From an uncultured Desulfobacteraceae bacterium (GTDB lineage Bacteria; Desulfobacterota; Desulfobacteria; Desulfobacterales; Desulfatirhabdiaceae): DNA of 64,000 nucleotides. Each line of letters starts with the position of its first letter. Position 1 is the first letter of the stretch. The stretch covers positions 1 to 64,000 of the forward strand of contig CAJBLH010000303.1 of the NCBI GenBank assembly GCA_903953895.1. The letters run 5' to 3'. The notes beneath the pieces were generated by a model, which was not told the DNA's origin, ran no database searches, and worked only from the letters and a program-made list of their open reading frames with translations. A program made the translations under genes and the position numbers. Below are positions 1-8,614 of the stretch, in pieces.

Positions 1-1
1 A

Positions 2-217
2 ACGAAAAACAGAGCAGCTAAACTGTATCCTGACAGATTCATTTTGGACAAAAGGAATGTCCTGCAATGGAATGATGGAACTGTGAGAGTGTTGGACGAG
101 AATATCTCCAGTGCTAATTTCAAAAGGCTTAACGAATTGGCTGAAATAGAAAACTGCAGCGTTGATGCTTTAGTAACAAAACTGATTTCTCACTATAAAA
201 AACACAAGAAAACGTAG
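2..217 (+). CDS. C-terminal fragment of an unknown protein, cut by the window edge
   Basis: An open frame runs from the first bases of the window to a TAG stop at 215-217, giving 71 codons with no start visible. It reads as ordinary protein sequence. The last third, around the motif RLNELAEIENCSVDALV followed by a lysine-rich tail, looks like the two helices of a ribbon-helix-helix DNA-binding protein, but this is a weak resemblance. The DNA is clearly more AT-rich than the genes that follow, which hints at a different origin. The family and function are not recognised. Confidence 0.5.
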   Translation, partial: TKNRAAKLYPDRFILDKRNVLQWNDGTVRVLDENISSANFKRLNELAEIENCSVDALVTKLISHYKKHKKT

Positions 218-237
218 TAACGATAGGCGATTAGAAT

Positions 238-286
238 GGTTAACCATGCAATGAACCAGACGCCCGGCTTACCTCGTTGTTGGGCG
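238..286 (+). other. Possible attC-like (integron cassette) remnant or hairpin
   Basis: Between the AT-rich broken gene and the next genes there is a TTAACCATGCAATGAACC stretch followed by a short hairpin (261-268 pairing with 279-286, with two G-T pairs). The hairpin ends in GTTGGGC, which fits the right core (GTTRRRY) of integron attC sites. The left core does not pair properly with it, so this may be a decayed site or a chance match. Confidence 0.18.
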
Positions 287-293
287 CAGAAGC

Positions 294-377
294 ATGCGAG
301 AGATTTACATGATCAACAATCTGACTTGTAAAATAGTCAAAGCAGTTGGTGAAGAGACGGTCAAATACAGGGAATAA
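294..377 (+). CDS. Possible 27-residue small ORF
   Basis: ATG at 294 to TAA at 375-377 encodes 27 residues (starting MREIYMINNLTCKIV). Its stop codon overlaps the Shine-Dalgarno sequence of the next gene, as in coupled genes. There is no clear ribosome binding site of its own and no recognisable family. It could equally be a leftover gene fragment. Confidence 0.18.
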   Translation: MREIYMINNLTCKIVKAVGEETVKYRE

Positions 378-386
378 GGAGGTGTT

Positions 387-686
387 ATGCTGTCACACAT
401 TGTTGTTTTCTGGCTGAAGGACGATCTTTCGGACGTGCAGCGGGCTGCATTCCGTCAAGGGCTCGAATCCCTCAAAGGCATTGAATCCACCCGCGGGCTA
501 TACATCGGATCTCCGGCCAAAACCGGCGACCGGCCGGTTATCGAAAAATCCTATTCGCTGGCATTGACCGTGCTGTTCGATACGATCCAGGACCATGATA
601 TCTATCAGGTCCATCCGCTGCATCTGGGATTTCTCAAGCAGTTCAATTCGTTCTGGTCCCGTGTGCAGGTTCTTGATTTTGAATGA
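387..686 (+). CDS. Dabb (stress-responsive A/B barrel) domain protein
   Basis: The 99-residue protein opens with MLSHIVVFWLKDD and ends with a strand rich in valine and leucine. It has the length and pattern of the Dabb dimeric alpha+beta barrel family, small cytoplasmic proteins of mostly unknown chemistry; a few relatives act in olivetolate cyclisation or stress responses. The start is well supported: AAGGAGG lies at about 376-382, a few bases before the ATG. A histidine pair near residues 77-79 (HPLHLGF) matches the conserved histidine segment of the family. A dehydrogenase follows on the same strand after a 127-bp gap, so the two may or may not be co-transcribed. Substrate unknown. Confidence 0.82.
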   Translation: MLSHIVVFWLKDDLSDVQRAAFRQGLESLKGIESTRGLYIGSPAKTGDRPVIEKSYSLALTVLFDTIQDHDIYQVHPLHLGFLKQFNSFWSRVQVLDFE

Positions 687-813
687 CCCGGTTGTTCGGC
701 GATTTCCAGTAAACCCTCATGAATCATGCCGGGCTTCACCCGCCAAGCATGAAAAATTCACGATACATTTTTTCGTGCATTTCATGGTTAACAGCATTCT
801 TGAGGGATGAACG

Positions 814-1785
814 ATGCGTGCGGTGGTATGGAACGGAGAACTGCGATTTATGGCGGATTACCCGGCGCCGACAATTCGGCCGGGCTGGGCGCGAATCCGG
901 GTAAAAACAGCCGGTATCTGCCGGACCGACATGGAGCTGACCAAGGGCTATCTGGGGTTTTCCGGTGTTCTGGGGCACGAATTTGTCGGTACTGTCGATT
1001 CCTGCGAAGATTTCCGGTGGGTGGGCAAACGGGTGGCCGGAGAGATCAATGCGGCCTGCGGTCAGTGCGCTTTCTGCCGGTCCGGTCTGGGCAGGCACTG
1101 CCCCGACCGGGTCACACTGGGTATAGACCGGCTGGATGGATGCATGGCCGATTTCTGCGCTGTGCCCATATCCAACCTGGTTGAAATTCCAGAGGAGATT
1201 TCAGATGATCGGGCCGTGTTCATCGAACCGCTCTCTGCCGCCTGTGAAATTCTGGAACAATTATCCCTGAATGGATCTGAACGTGTCATTGTCCTTGGCG
1301 ATGGTCGCCTGGGCATCCTCTGCGCCTGGGTGCTGTCGACAGTGGTCGCCGATGTCACCCTTGTCGGACGCCATCCGGAAAAGCTGGAGCTGGCAGCCTG
1401 GAACGGGATCAAGACGTGTCATGGCGGCAGCGGTTGCGGCTCCGGCAGCGATATAGTGGTTGAAGCCACGGGTTCGGCTGTCGGCCTGGCTGAGGCAATG
1501 GCCCTTTGCCGACCCAGAGGCGTGATTGTCCTGAAATCCACCGTAGCACTGTCCGCCGCGGTCAACCTGACTCCTGTCGTCATTCATGAACTGACGGTTG
1601 TCGGATCACGGTGCGGCCGGTTTCAAGATGGACTGACGCTTCTGATGCAGCATCCTGACATGCCCCTTGAAAGCCTGATTACCGACCGCTTCCCCCTCGA
1701 AGCGGCGCCGGCGGCTTTTGAGCAGGCGGCCCGGCATTCATCCCTGAAAATCCTGTTGGTTGTCGATAGACATTCAGAAAAATAA
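814..1785 (+). CDS. Zinc-dependent alcohol dehydrogenase-like oxidoreductase (MDR family)
   Basis: A 323-residue medium-chain dehydrogenase/reductase, expected to oxidise or reduce an alcohol/carbonyl substrate with NAD(P) in the cytoplasm. The catalytic zinc ligands are visible as C36 and the H55-E56 pair. The structural zinc site is a four-cysteine lobe at C82, C85, C88 and C96. A GDGRLG dinucleotide-binding turn follows at about residues 162-167. The protein is slightly short for the family (usually 340-380), mainly because the C-terminal catalytic part is compact. GAGGGA lies about six bases before the ATG. It converges on the cheA-like gene on the other strand. Relatives of this shape are often annotated as threonine/sorbitol dehydrogenase-like; the true substrate cannot be read from the sequence. 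Confidence 0.85.
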   Translation: MRAVVWNGELRFMADYPAPTIRPGWARIRVKTAGICRTDMELTKGYLGFSGVLGHEFVGTVDSCEDFRWVGKRVAGEINAACGQCAFCRSGLGRHCPDRVTLGIDRLDGCMADFCAVPISNLVEIPEEISDDRAVFIEPLSAACEILEQLSLNGSERVIVLGDGRLGILCAWVLSTVVADVTLVGRHPEKLELAAWNGIKTCHGGSGCGSGSDIVVEATGSAVGLAEAMALCRPRGVIVLKSTVALSAAVNLTPVVIHELTVVGSRCGRFQDGLTLLMQHPDMPLESLITDRFPLEAAPAAFEQAARHSSLKILLVVDRHSEK

Positions 1786-1854
1786 TTTTGCGGCGTTATC
1801 GGTCGGAGATATACGACAGCATTATCTCATCCCTGCTGCCTTGCGAAATGAATT

Positions 1855-3543
1855 TTATGGAAGTCTGTAACTCCGGGAGGTTTCCATACTTCTGATCAGT
1901 TTATCGATCTCCAGAAATAACGCGATCGAGCCGTCGCCGAGAATACTGACGCCCGAGATACTCGTTATATTGTGATAAATCTTTCCGAGTGGTTTGATGA
2001 CTGTTTTGATTTCACCCAGAATCCGGTCAACCAGAAAGCCGATGCGGGTGTCTTCGTATTTGACGATTACCACATATTGAAGGGGCGGCGGCGGCGAGCC
2101 AATGCACAGAATTTCCCGAAGACCGATACATGGCAGCACGTTGCCCCGGAGCTGAATACAGTCGTTGCTCATGGTGTTGTGATTGGGCAGTTCCAGAGTT
2201 TCCAGCACGATGTCTATCGGCAGAATGAAAAAATTTCCCCCCAACTCCACCATCAGTCCATTCATCATGGAAAGCGATAAGGGAATGGTGATTTTGAAAG
2301 TGGTTCCCGTGCCGGCGCTTGTTTCAACGGAAATTCTTCCCCGGATGGATTCGATGGTCTCTTTGACGACATCCAATCCGACCCCGCGACCGGAGAGCAT
2401 GGTCGTTTCATCGAGGGTGGAAAACCCCGGTTCGAAGATATAATTCACCAGGTCCCTGGTTCGGGTAATGGTTTCCGGGGCGGCCATTTTTTTTTCGACG
2501 GCCTTGCGCGCCACCGCTTCAAGATCGATCCCCTGGCCATCATCTTCCACCCGGATGACGATGCTTCCTGAATCGTGAGCCGCTGTCAGATGGATGGCGC
2601 CGACCGGATGTTTCCCCAGTCTGGCACGATCCGGAGCTGATTCGATGCCGTGGTCCGCCGCATTTCTTACCAGGTGAAGGAGCGGCTCGTAAAGCTTTTC
2701 CGCAACCATTCTGTCCAGTTCTGTATCCTCTCCGCTGATTTTGAGCTGGATATTTTTACCGGTGGTTTTTCCGATATCGTAAATCATGCGCTGAAATCGT
2801 TGAAAGAGCGTCTGTACAGGAACCATCCGGAATGCCATCGATTTTTCCTGTATCTGCCGGATCAGCTCGGAAACATGTACCGACGATTCGATCATGGCCA
2901 TATCCCCGGAACGTTTGACCTGCGTTTCCAGAACCGATGAAGCGGTGACCAGTTCCACGATCAGGTCGGACATCTGGTCGAGTTTTTGGGCTTCCACACG
3001 GATTACGCGCGAATCTTTATGCGTTTTGTCCTCCAGGGTATCGGAGGCATCGGGATCAATTTCGACCGATGTGCCATCTGACCCATCGAAAGAAACCAAT
3101 TGCCGAAATGAGACATCCCAGTCGCCAAGCTGCCGGATCAGTGTCAGATGCCGTTGTGGGAGAATGGTATCCCGGTCGTGTCCGGCAGCTCTGATGCTTT
3201 TCATCAGGTTGCCGATGTGGTCGTGACATTCGATAAAAAGTGCGATGAGGGAACTGGAAAGCGGTAGCTCGTGTTCACGTATCCGAACAAGGATGTTCTC
3301 GATGAAGTGGCAGAAATGTGCGATGGGTTCGACTGCGACGATGCCAGCCGAGCCTTTGATGGTGTGAACCGCCCGAAAGAGACGGTTGAGCTTTTCCATA
3401 TCTCCGGGATGCTTTTCGAGGCCGAGCAGGGCAGACTCCATGTCTGCCAGCATTTCGGATAATTCGATGGCAAAAGCCTGCTGAATTTCCAACGATTCTG
3501 AATTTAACACGCTGCGCCTGTCATTAGCATTGCCGAAATTCAC
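1855..3543 (-). CDS. cheA: CheA-like chemotaxis histidine kinase
   Basis: A 562-residue CheA-type kinase. In order: an HPt (P1) domain with the phosphorylated histidine at H60 in HTIKGSAG; a dimerisation region; an HATPase domain with N-box HLVRNAADHGIE and G-boxes DDGQGID and GRGVGLDVVK; and a C-terminal CheW-like domain from about residue 430. There is no obvious P2 CheY-binding domain, which makes it shorter than E. coli CheA (654 residues). The first in-frame start is a GTG at 3543 with a poor ribosome site, and another GTG lies 11 codons in, so the exact N-terminus is uncertain. It is last in the set cheY-cheC-PAS-cheA. No receptor, CheW, CheR or CheB gene is present here, so it may serve a dedicated non-flagellar or distant receptor pathway. 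Confidence 0.85.
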   Translation of the reverse strand: MNFGNANDRRSVLNSESLEIQQAFAIELSEMLADMESALLGLEKHPGDMEKLNRLFRAVHTIKGSAGIVAVEPIAHFCHFIENILVRIREHELPLSSSLIALFIECHDHIGNLMKSIRAAGHDRDTILPQRHLTLIRQLGDWDVSFRQLVSFDGSDGTSVEIDPDASDTLEDKTHKDSRVIRVEAQKLDQMSDLIVELVTASSVLETQVKRSGDMAMIESSVHVSELIRQIQEKSMAFRMVPVQTLFQRFQRMIYDIGKTTGKNIQLKISGEDTELDRMVAEKLYEPLLHLVRNAADHGIESAPDRARLGKHPVGAIHLTAAHDSGSIVIRVEDDGQGIDLEAVARKAVEKKMAAPETITRTRDLVNYIFEPGFSTLDETTMLSGRGVGLDVVKETIESIRGRISVETSAGTGTTFKITIPLSLSMMNGLMVELGGNFFILPIDIVLETLELPNHNTMSNDCIQLRGNVLPCIGLREILCIGSPPPPLQYVVIVKYEDTRIGFLVDRILGEIKTVIKPLGKIYHNITSISGVSILGDGSIALFLEIDKLIRSMETSRSYRLP

Positions 3544-3560
3544 CCATGATTATTTCGGCC

Positions 3561-3616
3561 TTGATCGTCGTATCGGCCGACCCCCCTCCCGACCTCCACC
3601 CGCTTGGGGGGAGGAG
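3561..3616. repeat. GC-rich dispersed repeat, copy 1
   Basis: The pattern TCGGCCGACCCCCCTCCC, then ACCTCCACCCGCTTGGGGGG, can be aligned with stretches at 12399-12436 and, in reverse complement, at 43025-43082. The shared parts are TCGT-T-CGG, a run of six or more C, ACCTC, and CCCGCTGGGAGG. It can fold as CCTCC pairing with GGAGG. It fills the gap before the cheA-like gene. Confidence 0.5.
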
Positions 3617-3638
3617 CATAAAAACTCACTCCCCGCAT

Positions 3639-4256
3639 TCATGTCGATTTCAACCATAGCTGTTTATCATAACAGTCCGGGCAGATGCCGTGACTGAATA
3701 ACGCTTCGGAATGAGAGGAAATGTATGCTTCGATTTGTTGCCAACTCTGCTTGTCGGTCCGGATTTGCTTGCAATACATGCAGATCGGAATAACGCCTTC
3801 AAGCTGTTTGACCCTGGCCAGTGCCTGTTCGAGCTGGGTGATTTTTTCCCGGAGCTTGATCTCGGAAGTGACATTTTCCGTGACATCCTGAACGGTGATG
3901 TAAATACTGACGATCTTGCCTTGTTCATTCCGGATCGGTCCGGCCGTACAGCTTTGCTGCATGTAGGGAATGATATCGGCCGACGGATGCGGATTCTTCA
4001 TGGTGAAAAGGTATCTGTGAAGTTTCTGAGAGAAATACGCAAAGTTGCCGAAAGAAAATACACTCATGATGAGGCGTTTGTACTTGGATTCAGCCAGATT
4101 GGGAAAGAACTCCAACAGATTCGCGCCGACTATCTTTTTTTCGGTAATACCGCTGAAGTGCGACATCCAGGAATTCCACGCCTGGACCGTCAGGTCGTGG
4201 TCGAGAACGACCAGCCCCATATTGATGGATTCGAATATCTGCATGTTGTCAGGCAT
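3639..4256 (-). CDS. PAS-domain protein with C-terminal four-cysteine module
   Basis: A 205-residue soluble protein. Residues 1-130 form a PAS sensor domain ending in the usual TVQDVTE motif. A short coiled coil (about 131-150) leads to the C-terminal module LEGVIPICMYCKQIR ... HGICPDCYDKQ, with two CxxC pairs suited to bind a metal. This module is widespread in Desulfobacterota, attached to PAS domains or receivers; its function is not established. The start codon overlaps the end of the cheC-like gene by 8 bases, so the two are translationally coupled. The gene sits between cheC and cheA. The protein may therefore feed a signal into, or modulate, that phosphorelay; this is inference from position. 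Confidence 0.75.
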   Translation of the reverse strand: MPDNMQIFESINMGLVVLDHDLTVQAWNSWMSHFSGITEKKIVGANLLEFFPNLAESKYKRLIMSVFSFGNFAYFSQKLHRYLFTMKNPHPSADIIPYMQQSCTAGPIRNEQGKIVSIYITVQDVTENVTSEIKLREKITQLEQALARVKQLEGVIPICMYCKQIRTDKQSWQQIEAYISSHSEALFSHGICPDCYDKQLWLKST

Positions 4257-4893
4257 ACTGATTCAAATAGTTTTCAATGGCGTTTTTCAGCCATTCCAAA
4301 GTGCTGTAGTTGCTGATCAGAAACAGAAAACCGCTGGCGTCGAATACCTTGAAGTGAAACACCGTCTTGAAAAAGATAGCAAAAATTTCATCCTCTGAAA
4401 AAGCTTCTTTCAGAGTCGTCTCGATTTGATCCTGAGAATAATAGCGGGGAGGGGAGTAATGCACCACATCTCCCAACATGTCGGCGATTTTACTGACACA
4501 GGCGCACATGATGATGTTGCTGATTTCAATCAGGGTTTCTTTTTCGAGGACATCGATTTCAGATGCGGAGACCGAAGACAGCTCCATGTTTTCATCGAAC
4601 AGTTTCAGAAGTTTTTTCCCTTCGCCATGAGGAAAGATCAGAATGCTGGAGCCGCTGAATTTGCCGCTGAAAAACTGTCTGATCATGCTGATGTCGTCCA
4701 CGCCGGAAATCTCAGCCTGGATATAGGGATATATTTCGTCGATTCTGAGGACTGTGATGCGGGGGACCGTCAAGGTGACATGCATGTTGATGACCTCGGA
4801 AAGACCGGCTGCAGCCTGGCCGAAGGAGATGTTCATGATCTCTTGAAGGGCGTCTTTTTCCAGCGGACTTAGAGCATTGACATGTTCACTCAT
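4249..4893 (-). CDS. cheC: CheC-like CheY-P phosphatase
   Basis: A 214-residue member of the CheC/CheX/FliY phosphatase family, which removes the phosphoryl group from CheY-type receivers. Two copies of the active-site helix are visible: an E-x-x-N in LQEIMNISFGQAA near the start, and a second in LIEISNIIMCACVSK near residue 140. Both carry the Glu and Asn used for hydrolysis, as in CheC. The ATG at 4893 is preferred over an upstream codon at 4908, because GGAGGG lies 5 bases before it and the overlap with cheY is then only 8 bases. It lies directly behind the cheY-like gene, its likely substrate. The C-terminal part (about 160-214) is longer than in typical CheC and has no recognised motif. 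Confidence 0.8.
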   Translation of the reverse strand: MSEHVNALSPLEKDALQEIMNISFGQAAAGLSEVINMHVTLTVPRITVLRIDEIYPYIQAEISGVDDISMIRQFFSGKFSGSSILIFPHGEGKKLLKLFDENMELSSVSASEIDVLEKETLIEISNIIMCACVSKIADMLGDVVHYSPPRYYSQDQIETTLKEAFSEDEIFAIFFKTVFHFKVFDASGFLFLISNYSTLEWLKNAIENYLNQYA

Positions 4894-5266
4894 GACGGCC
4901 CTCCACAATCGCCAGCGCTCTGACGATTTCGGATTGGATCAGCTCTTTGACAGGAGGTTTTTTGATCATCGAGAAAGCGCCGAGTTGTTCCGCCTTCACC
5001 CGTGTCTGTTTCTGGGTATCGGCGGAAAGGATGATGATGATCGATTCCGGAAAATCCCGGTGAAGTTCTTCCAGAATCTCCAGCCCATGCCGGTCGGGCA
5101 TGGTGAGGTCGAGAAATGTGATATCGGGGCGCATGGACCGGAACAGCTCCAGCGCTGCTGCGCCGTCACCGGCCTCGGCCAGTTCATGGCCGCAGTCTTT
5201 GGGGATACACCCCTTGACGCTCATGCGCGCCACGATGGAATCATCGATAATCAGAATTTTGGCCAT
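4886..5266 (-). CDS. cheY: CheY-like single-domain response regulator
   Basis: A 126-residue stand-alone receiver domain. The acidic pair is in ILIIDDS, the phosphorylated aspartate in TFLDLTMPD, and the conserved Thr/Ser position in ILSADT. The lysine is in MIKKPP. There is no output domain, so it works by protein contact, probably as phosphoacceptor for the CheA homologue and substrate of the CheC homologue encoded just downstream. The start at 5266 is chosen because GGAGGAG lies 7 bases upstream; an earlier in-frame codon at 5296 has no such site. It is the first gene of the cheY-cheC-PAS-cheA set and has its own promoter. Confidence 0.85.
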   Translation of the reverse strand: MAKILIIDDSIVARMSVKGCIPKDCGHELAEAGDGAAALELFRSMRPDITFLDLTMPDRHGLEILEELHRDFPESIIIILSADTQKQTRVKAEQLGAFSMIKKPPVKELIQSEIVRALAIVEGRHE

Positions 5267-5308
5267 GTAAATCTCCTCCACTACGACAGCCGACATTTCG
5301 ACTTGCCG

Positions 5309-5337
5309 ATTATATTCTTATCCGCTGGATCTGTAAA
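5309..5337 (-). promoter_or_regulatory. Sigma-70 type promoter for the cheY-cheC-PAS-cheA genes
   Basis: On the minus strand, TTTACA (5337-5332) and a perfect TATAAT (5314-5309) are separated by exactly 17 bases. Transcription would begin near 5302, about 36 bases before the cheY start codon. This separates the chemotaxis-like set from the large kinase upstream. Confidence 0.7.
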
Positions 5338-5380
5338 TATCCTTTAAGAGGTAACAATCCAAAATGGACAGGTGCATTGC

Positions 5381-8300
5381 TTACCTGTTCAGCAGAGCTT
5401 GATAGACGGCATCTCTGAGTTCCTGAAAACGGTAGGGTTTTCCCAGGAAAGCATCCGGCAGTTCGGAATGTTCGTCTGACATGACTTTCGCCTCGTCGTA
5501 GCCGCTGGATAGAATCACCGGAATATCCGGCGACAGCTTGCGTACGGCTGACAGCACCTGCCATCCATCCAAATCCGGCATGGTGAGATCGGAGAAAACG
5601 CAGCGAATCTTACTCTGGTGTTGTTGAAACAACTCCAGAGCCTCGATGCCATTCGTTGCCTCCAGCACTGTAAAGCCCAGGCGCGCCAGCATGATTGCGG
5701 CCAGGTTACGCACCGGCTCTTCATCTTCAATCAGAAGCACCGTGCCGCTGACTTCAAACGCAGGACCATGTATCCGTTTCACTGGATGCAAGGGGATTGT
5801 TTCCGTTGAAACCGGGAGAAAAATCCGAAAGACACTACCCCGGCCTGGTTCGCTCTCCACCACAAGTCCGCCGGAATGGACACTGACAATTCCCAGAACG
5901 ACGGAAAGGCCCATTCCCCGGCCGTAGAACCGCGTGCTGTAAAACGGATCGAAGACTTTCTCCATATCTTTTTCCGCGATCCCGCTGCCGGTGTCCGTCA
6001 CTTCCAGGCAAGCATGGTCAATATCCATGGGAATCCAGTCGACGGGGAATCGCCGGGTGGCGGGAATCTGATCTTTGGAAACCGTCTTGACGGTAATCGT
6101 AACGGTGTTCGGGTTTTTACCGGCAGCTTCACAGGCATTGGCGAGCAGATTGGTCAGGGTTTGGTGTATCTGGCCGGCGCTGGCCCGGATCATGGGACCG
6201 GAAGCCGGGATGTCGGTCTCTATGACCACGCCAGTCGGGGCTGATGCCTGAAGCAGGGGCAGGCTCTGGCGGCAGACATCGGATAGATCGAGCAAAGCCA
6301 GCTTTCCCGGCAATTGTCCTCGGTAGGCCAGCATCATGCTGCTGACGCCGGCAGCTTTCTGGGCAGCGATCAGTGCTTCTGTAAGATGTTTTGAACCCTG
6401 GGGCAGCTCTTCCATGGCAATTTCCAGATTCCCGATCACGGCCTGAAGCATGTTGTTGAAATTATGGGCGACAGCACCCGCCATGCGGCTTAGACTTTCA
6501 GCTTTTTGAAGCTGCTGAAGCCTGTGTTCATACAACAGACACTCGGTTTCATATTGTTTTTTCTGCGTGATATCCTGAATGATGACGAGGTATCCGGATA
6601 AATCCAAACTGTCATTGGGCTTCAGTAGGGTGATCAGAATGGCCAGATGGATGATTCCCGATCGGGTCGTCCGGTAAAGACCGGCGGATCGCACTTTTTC
6701 AAAGTCAAACGGAACCTCATAATAAACCGTTTCACCATGTTGAAGTTTGAACTTGACATCATCTGTTACATTCGGATCATCGAACAGGCAGAGTCCGGCA
6801 ATATCTTTTTCATCCACGATGCCGAACAGCTCGATGCATTTGGGATTGGCAGCCTGAAGTTTTCCATCCGCATCATAGATTTCAATACCTATCGGCGCTT
6901 TTTCAAAAATACCGCGGAATTGTCTTTCCAGAGATCGCAACTCTGTAATGTCATTGCCGGCGCATACCACGAATTCGACACGGCCCTGATCATCGAGTTT
7001 AGGGGTCTTGGTGATGTGGATCAGATGCCGTTCACCGGATGAATTGGTAAACCACTCTTCGGTGATGGCGGGCAGGCCTGTTTTGAAAACACGGGTATTG
7101 CTTCCCCGGCAGACTGAAGCAACATCGGCGGAAAATATCTGATCCAATTTTTTATAGGCGATGGCTTTGGGTGAGCGTTCCAGAAAATCGGCATGAGCCC
7201 GATTGACCGCACCATAGGTTTCGATATCGGTCAAATACCAGATCTGAGTCGGGATGGTATCCAGAAGCAATCGTCTTTCGTTGGATTTTTGTTTCAGGAG
7301 GTTTTCCGCCTGTTTTTGCCCGGTGACATCGCGCGCATTGAGCAGGATCAGCGGTGTGTTACTGCTGTCGGTAATGAAGCGAGCCTGGTGATCCACATGT
7401 AAACAGCGGCCTTCCCGATGCAGGAGTCTGAGCTGCGTTTTTGCAGAGGGGATGTTTGCGGTAGTGTTTTTCTGGAAAAACTGCTGTGCCGGTTCCCGAT
7501 CTTCAGGGTGAACAATCTCAAAGCAGGATCGGCCCGCCAATTCTTCCGGGGAGTAGCCTAAAATATGGGTATAAGCGCTGTTGCAGTACAGGTATCGGCC
7601 GTTTGTATCCAGCAGTGCGATCATGTCAAAGGCGTTCCGGACAATGCTGTGAAATCGTTCTTCGCTCTGGCGCAGCTCCCGGGTGCGCACATCCAACAGC
7701 GCCTCGACCCGCAATAGCGAGCGTTCCCGGCGCGCCTTGACACACAGTTCGATGAGATATTCCGGCTTGAACGGCTTGTGAAGATAGGCGGCAGCGCCCT
7801 GTTTCATCCAGGACAGGGCAAGACCGGGGTCCGGGTCTGTGGTCATCATGATGCAGTCGCACTCGGACCTTTGGCTGCGAAATGTATGCAAGAGCCCATC
7901 TCCCTGACCGTCCGGCAGGTGGTAATCGATGATCGCCACATCAAATGCGGTTTTCTTGAATAAATTAAAAGCGTCAGTGCATGATTGCGCGGTTTTCACC
8001 ACATATCCATGAGACTGGAAAGCTTTGCTCAGAAAACCGGACAGCGTCAGGCTGTCTTCGACAATCAGAACATGAAGATACATTCTGGGCATCTGTCCGT
8101 TCAACAGCGTTTGTACCTGTCCCAGAAACTGCTTGCCATCCACCGGGGCCGGCAAAAATCCGTTGGCCCCGAGATCTGCCGAAATATCGGCAATATCGTT
8201 ACCGGAAAACGTGGCTGAAATGATCAGTATGGGTGTCTGGTTAAATTTCTGATATTCCGGCGACCGCAGCAGACGGCAAAACCGCCATCCATCGATGTCC

Positions 8301-8491
8301 GGCATATACAGATCGGTGATGATCAGATCGGGCGGAGGATTCTGATTCATGACGGTCAGGGCGTCCGCGGCGCTGTAGAATGCCTGAACATTAATCCCTT
8401 CTTTTTGCAGCAACCCGGACAGAACCCTTATCTGGGTTTTATCGTCATTTACGACAATGACGTTTGTTTTTTTCAGTATACAGGGAATCAT
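5381..8491 (-). CDS. Hybrid histidine kinase REC-REC-PAS-PAS-PAS-HK-REC
   Basis: A 1036-residue soluble kinase with no membrane segment. Two N-terminal receivers come first: about 10-130 with D60, and 138-255 with D189. Three PAS domains follow (about 275-395, 400-515, 522-645), then HisKA with the phosphorylated H676, an HATPase domain (LLANACEAAG, DTGSGIA, GRGMGLSVV), and a C-terminal receiver (about 915-1036, TVLLIEDEE ... FSDLTMPD ... LGKPY). The first receiver has its conserved lysine position as Ala (FLPAPVD in place of the usual KP), so its phosphorylation behaviour may be altered. The H-box reads AHNFNN, where most relatives have AHDFNN. With receivers at both ends, the protein can take phosphate from another kinase and pass it on. 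It probably belongs to the same signalling web as its neighbours. Confidence 0.88.
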   Translation of the reverse strand: MIPCILKKTNVIVVNDDKTQIRVLSGLLQKEGINVQAFYSAADALTVMNQNPPPDLIITDLYMPDIDGWRFCRLLRSPEYQKFNQTPILIISATFSGNDIADISADLGANGFLPAPVDGKQFLGQVQTLLNGQMPRMYLHVLIVEDSLTLSGFLSKAFQSHGYVVKTAQSCTDAFNLFKKTAFDVAIIDYHLPDGQGDGLLHTFRSQRSECDCIMMTTDPDPGLALSWMKQGAAAYLHKPFKPEYLIELCVKARRERSLLRVEALLDVRTRELRQSEERFHSIVRNAFDMIALLDTNGRYLYCNSAYTHILGYSPEELAGRSCFEIVHPEDREPAQQFFQKNTTANIPSAKTQLRLLHREGRCLHVDHQARFITDSSNTPLILLNARDVTGQKQAENLLKQKSNERRLLLDTIPTQIWYLTDIETYGAVNRAHADFLERSPKAIAYKKLDQIFSADVASVCRGSNTRVFKTGLPAITEEWFTNSSGERHLIHITKTPKLDDQGRVEFVVCAGNDITELRSLERQFRGIFEKAPIGIEIYDADGKLQAANPKCIELFGIVDEKDIAGLCLFDDPNVTDDVKFKLQHGETVYYEVPFDFEKVRSAGLYRTTRSGIIHLAILITLLKPNDSLDLSGYLVIIQDITQKKQYETECLLYEHRLQQLQKAESLSRMAGAVAHNFNNMLQAVIGNLEIAMEELPQGSKHLTEALIAAQKAAGVSSMMLAYRGQLPGKLALLDLSDVCRQSLPLLQASAPTGVVIETDIPASGPMIRASAGQIHQTLTNLLANACEAAGKNPNTVTITVKTVSKDQIPATRRFPVDWIPMDIDHACLEVTDTGSGIAEKDMEKVFDPFYSTRFYGRGMGLSVVLGIVSVHSGGLVVESEPGRGSVFRIFLPVSTETIPLHPVKRIHGPAFEVSGTVLLIEDEEPVRNLAAIMLARLGFTVLEATNGIEALELFQQHQSKIRCVFSDLTMPDLDGWQVLSAVRKLSPDIPVILSSGYDEAKVMSDEHSELPDAFLGKPYRFQELRDAVYQALLNR

Positions 8492-8614
8492 TTCATGTCT
8501 CTTATGATTTGAGATTAATATATCATCGTCTTCTTGTCGGCTTGAACCTCTAAAGCCGTTTCCTGTTGCGGTAAAAAAATGATGGCTCGGCCGAAACGAT
8601 ATTCAATGCGGATT

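Noticed and set aside
8492-8614. Promoter with TATATT before the REC-REC-PAS kinase
   Set aside because: The -35 match is poor (TTCAAG at 18 bases), so it cannot be told from chance.
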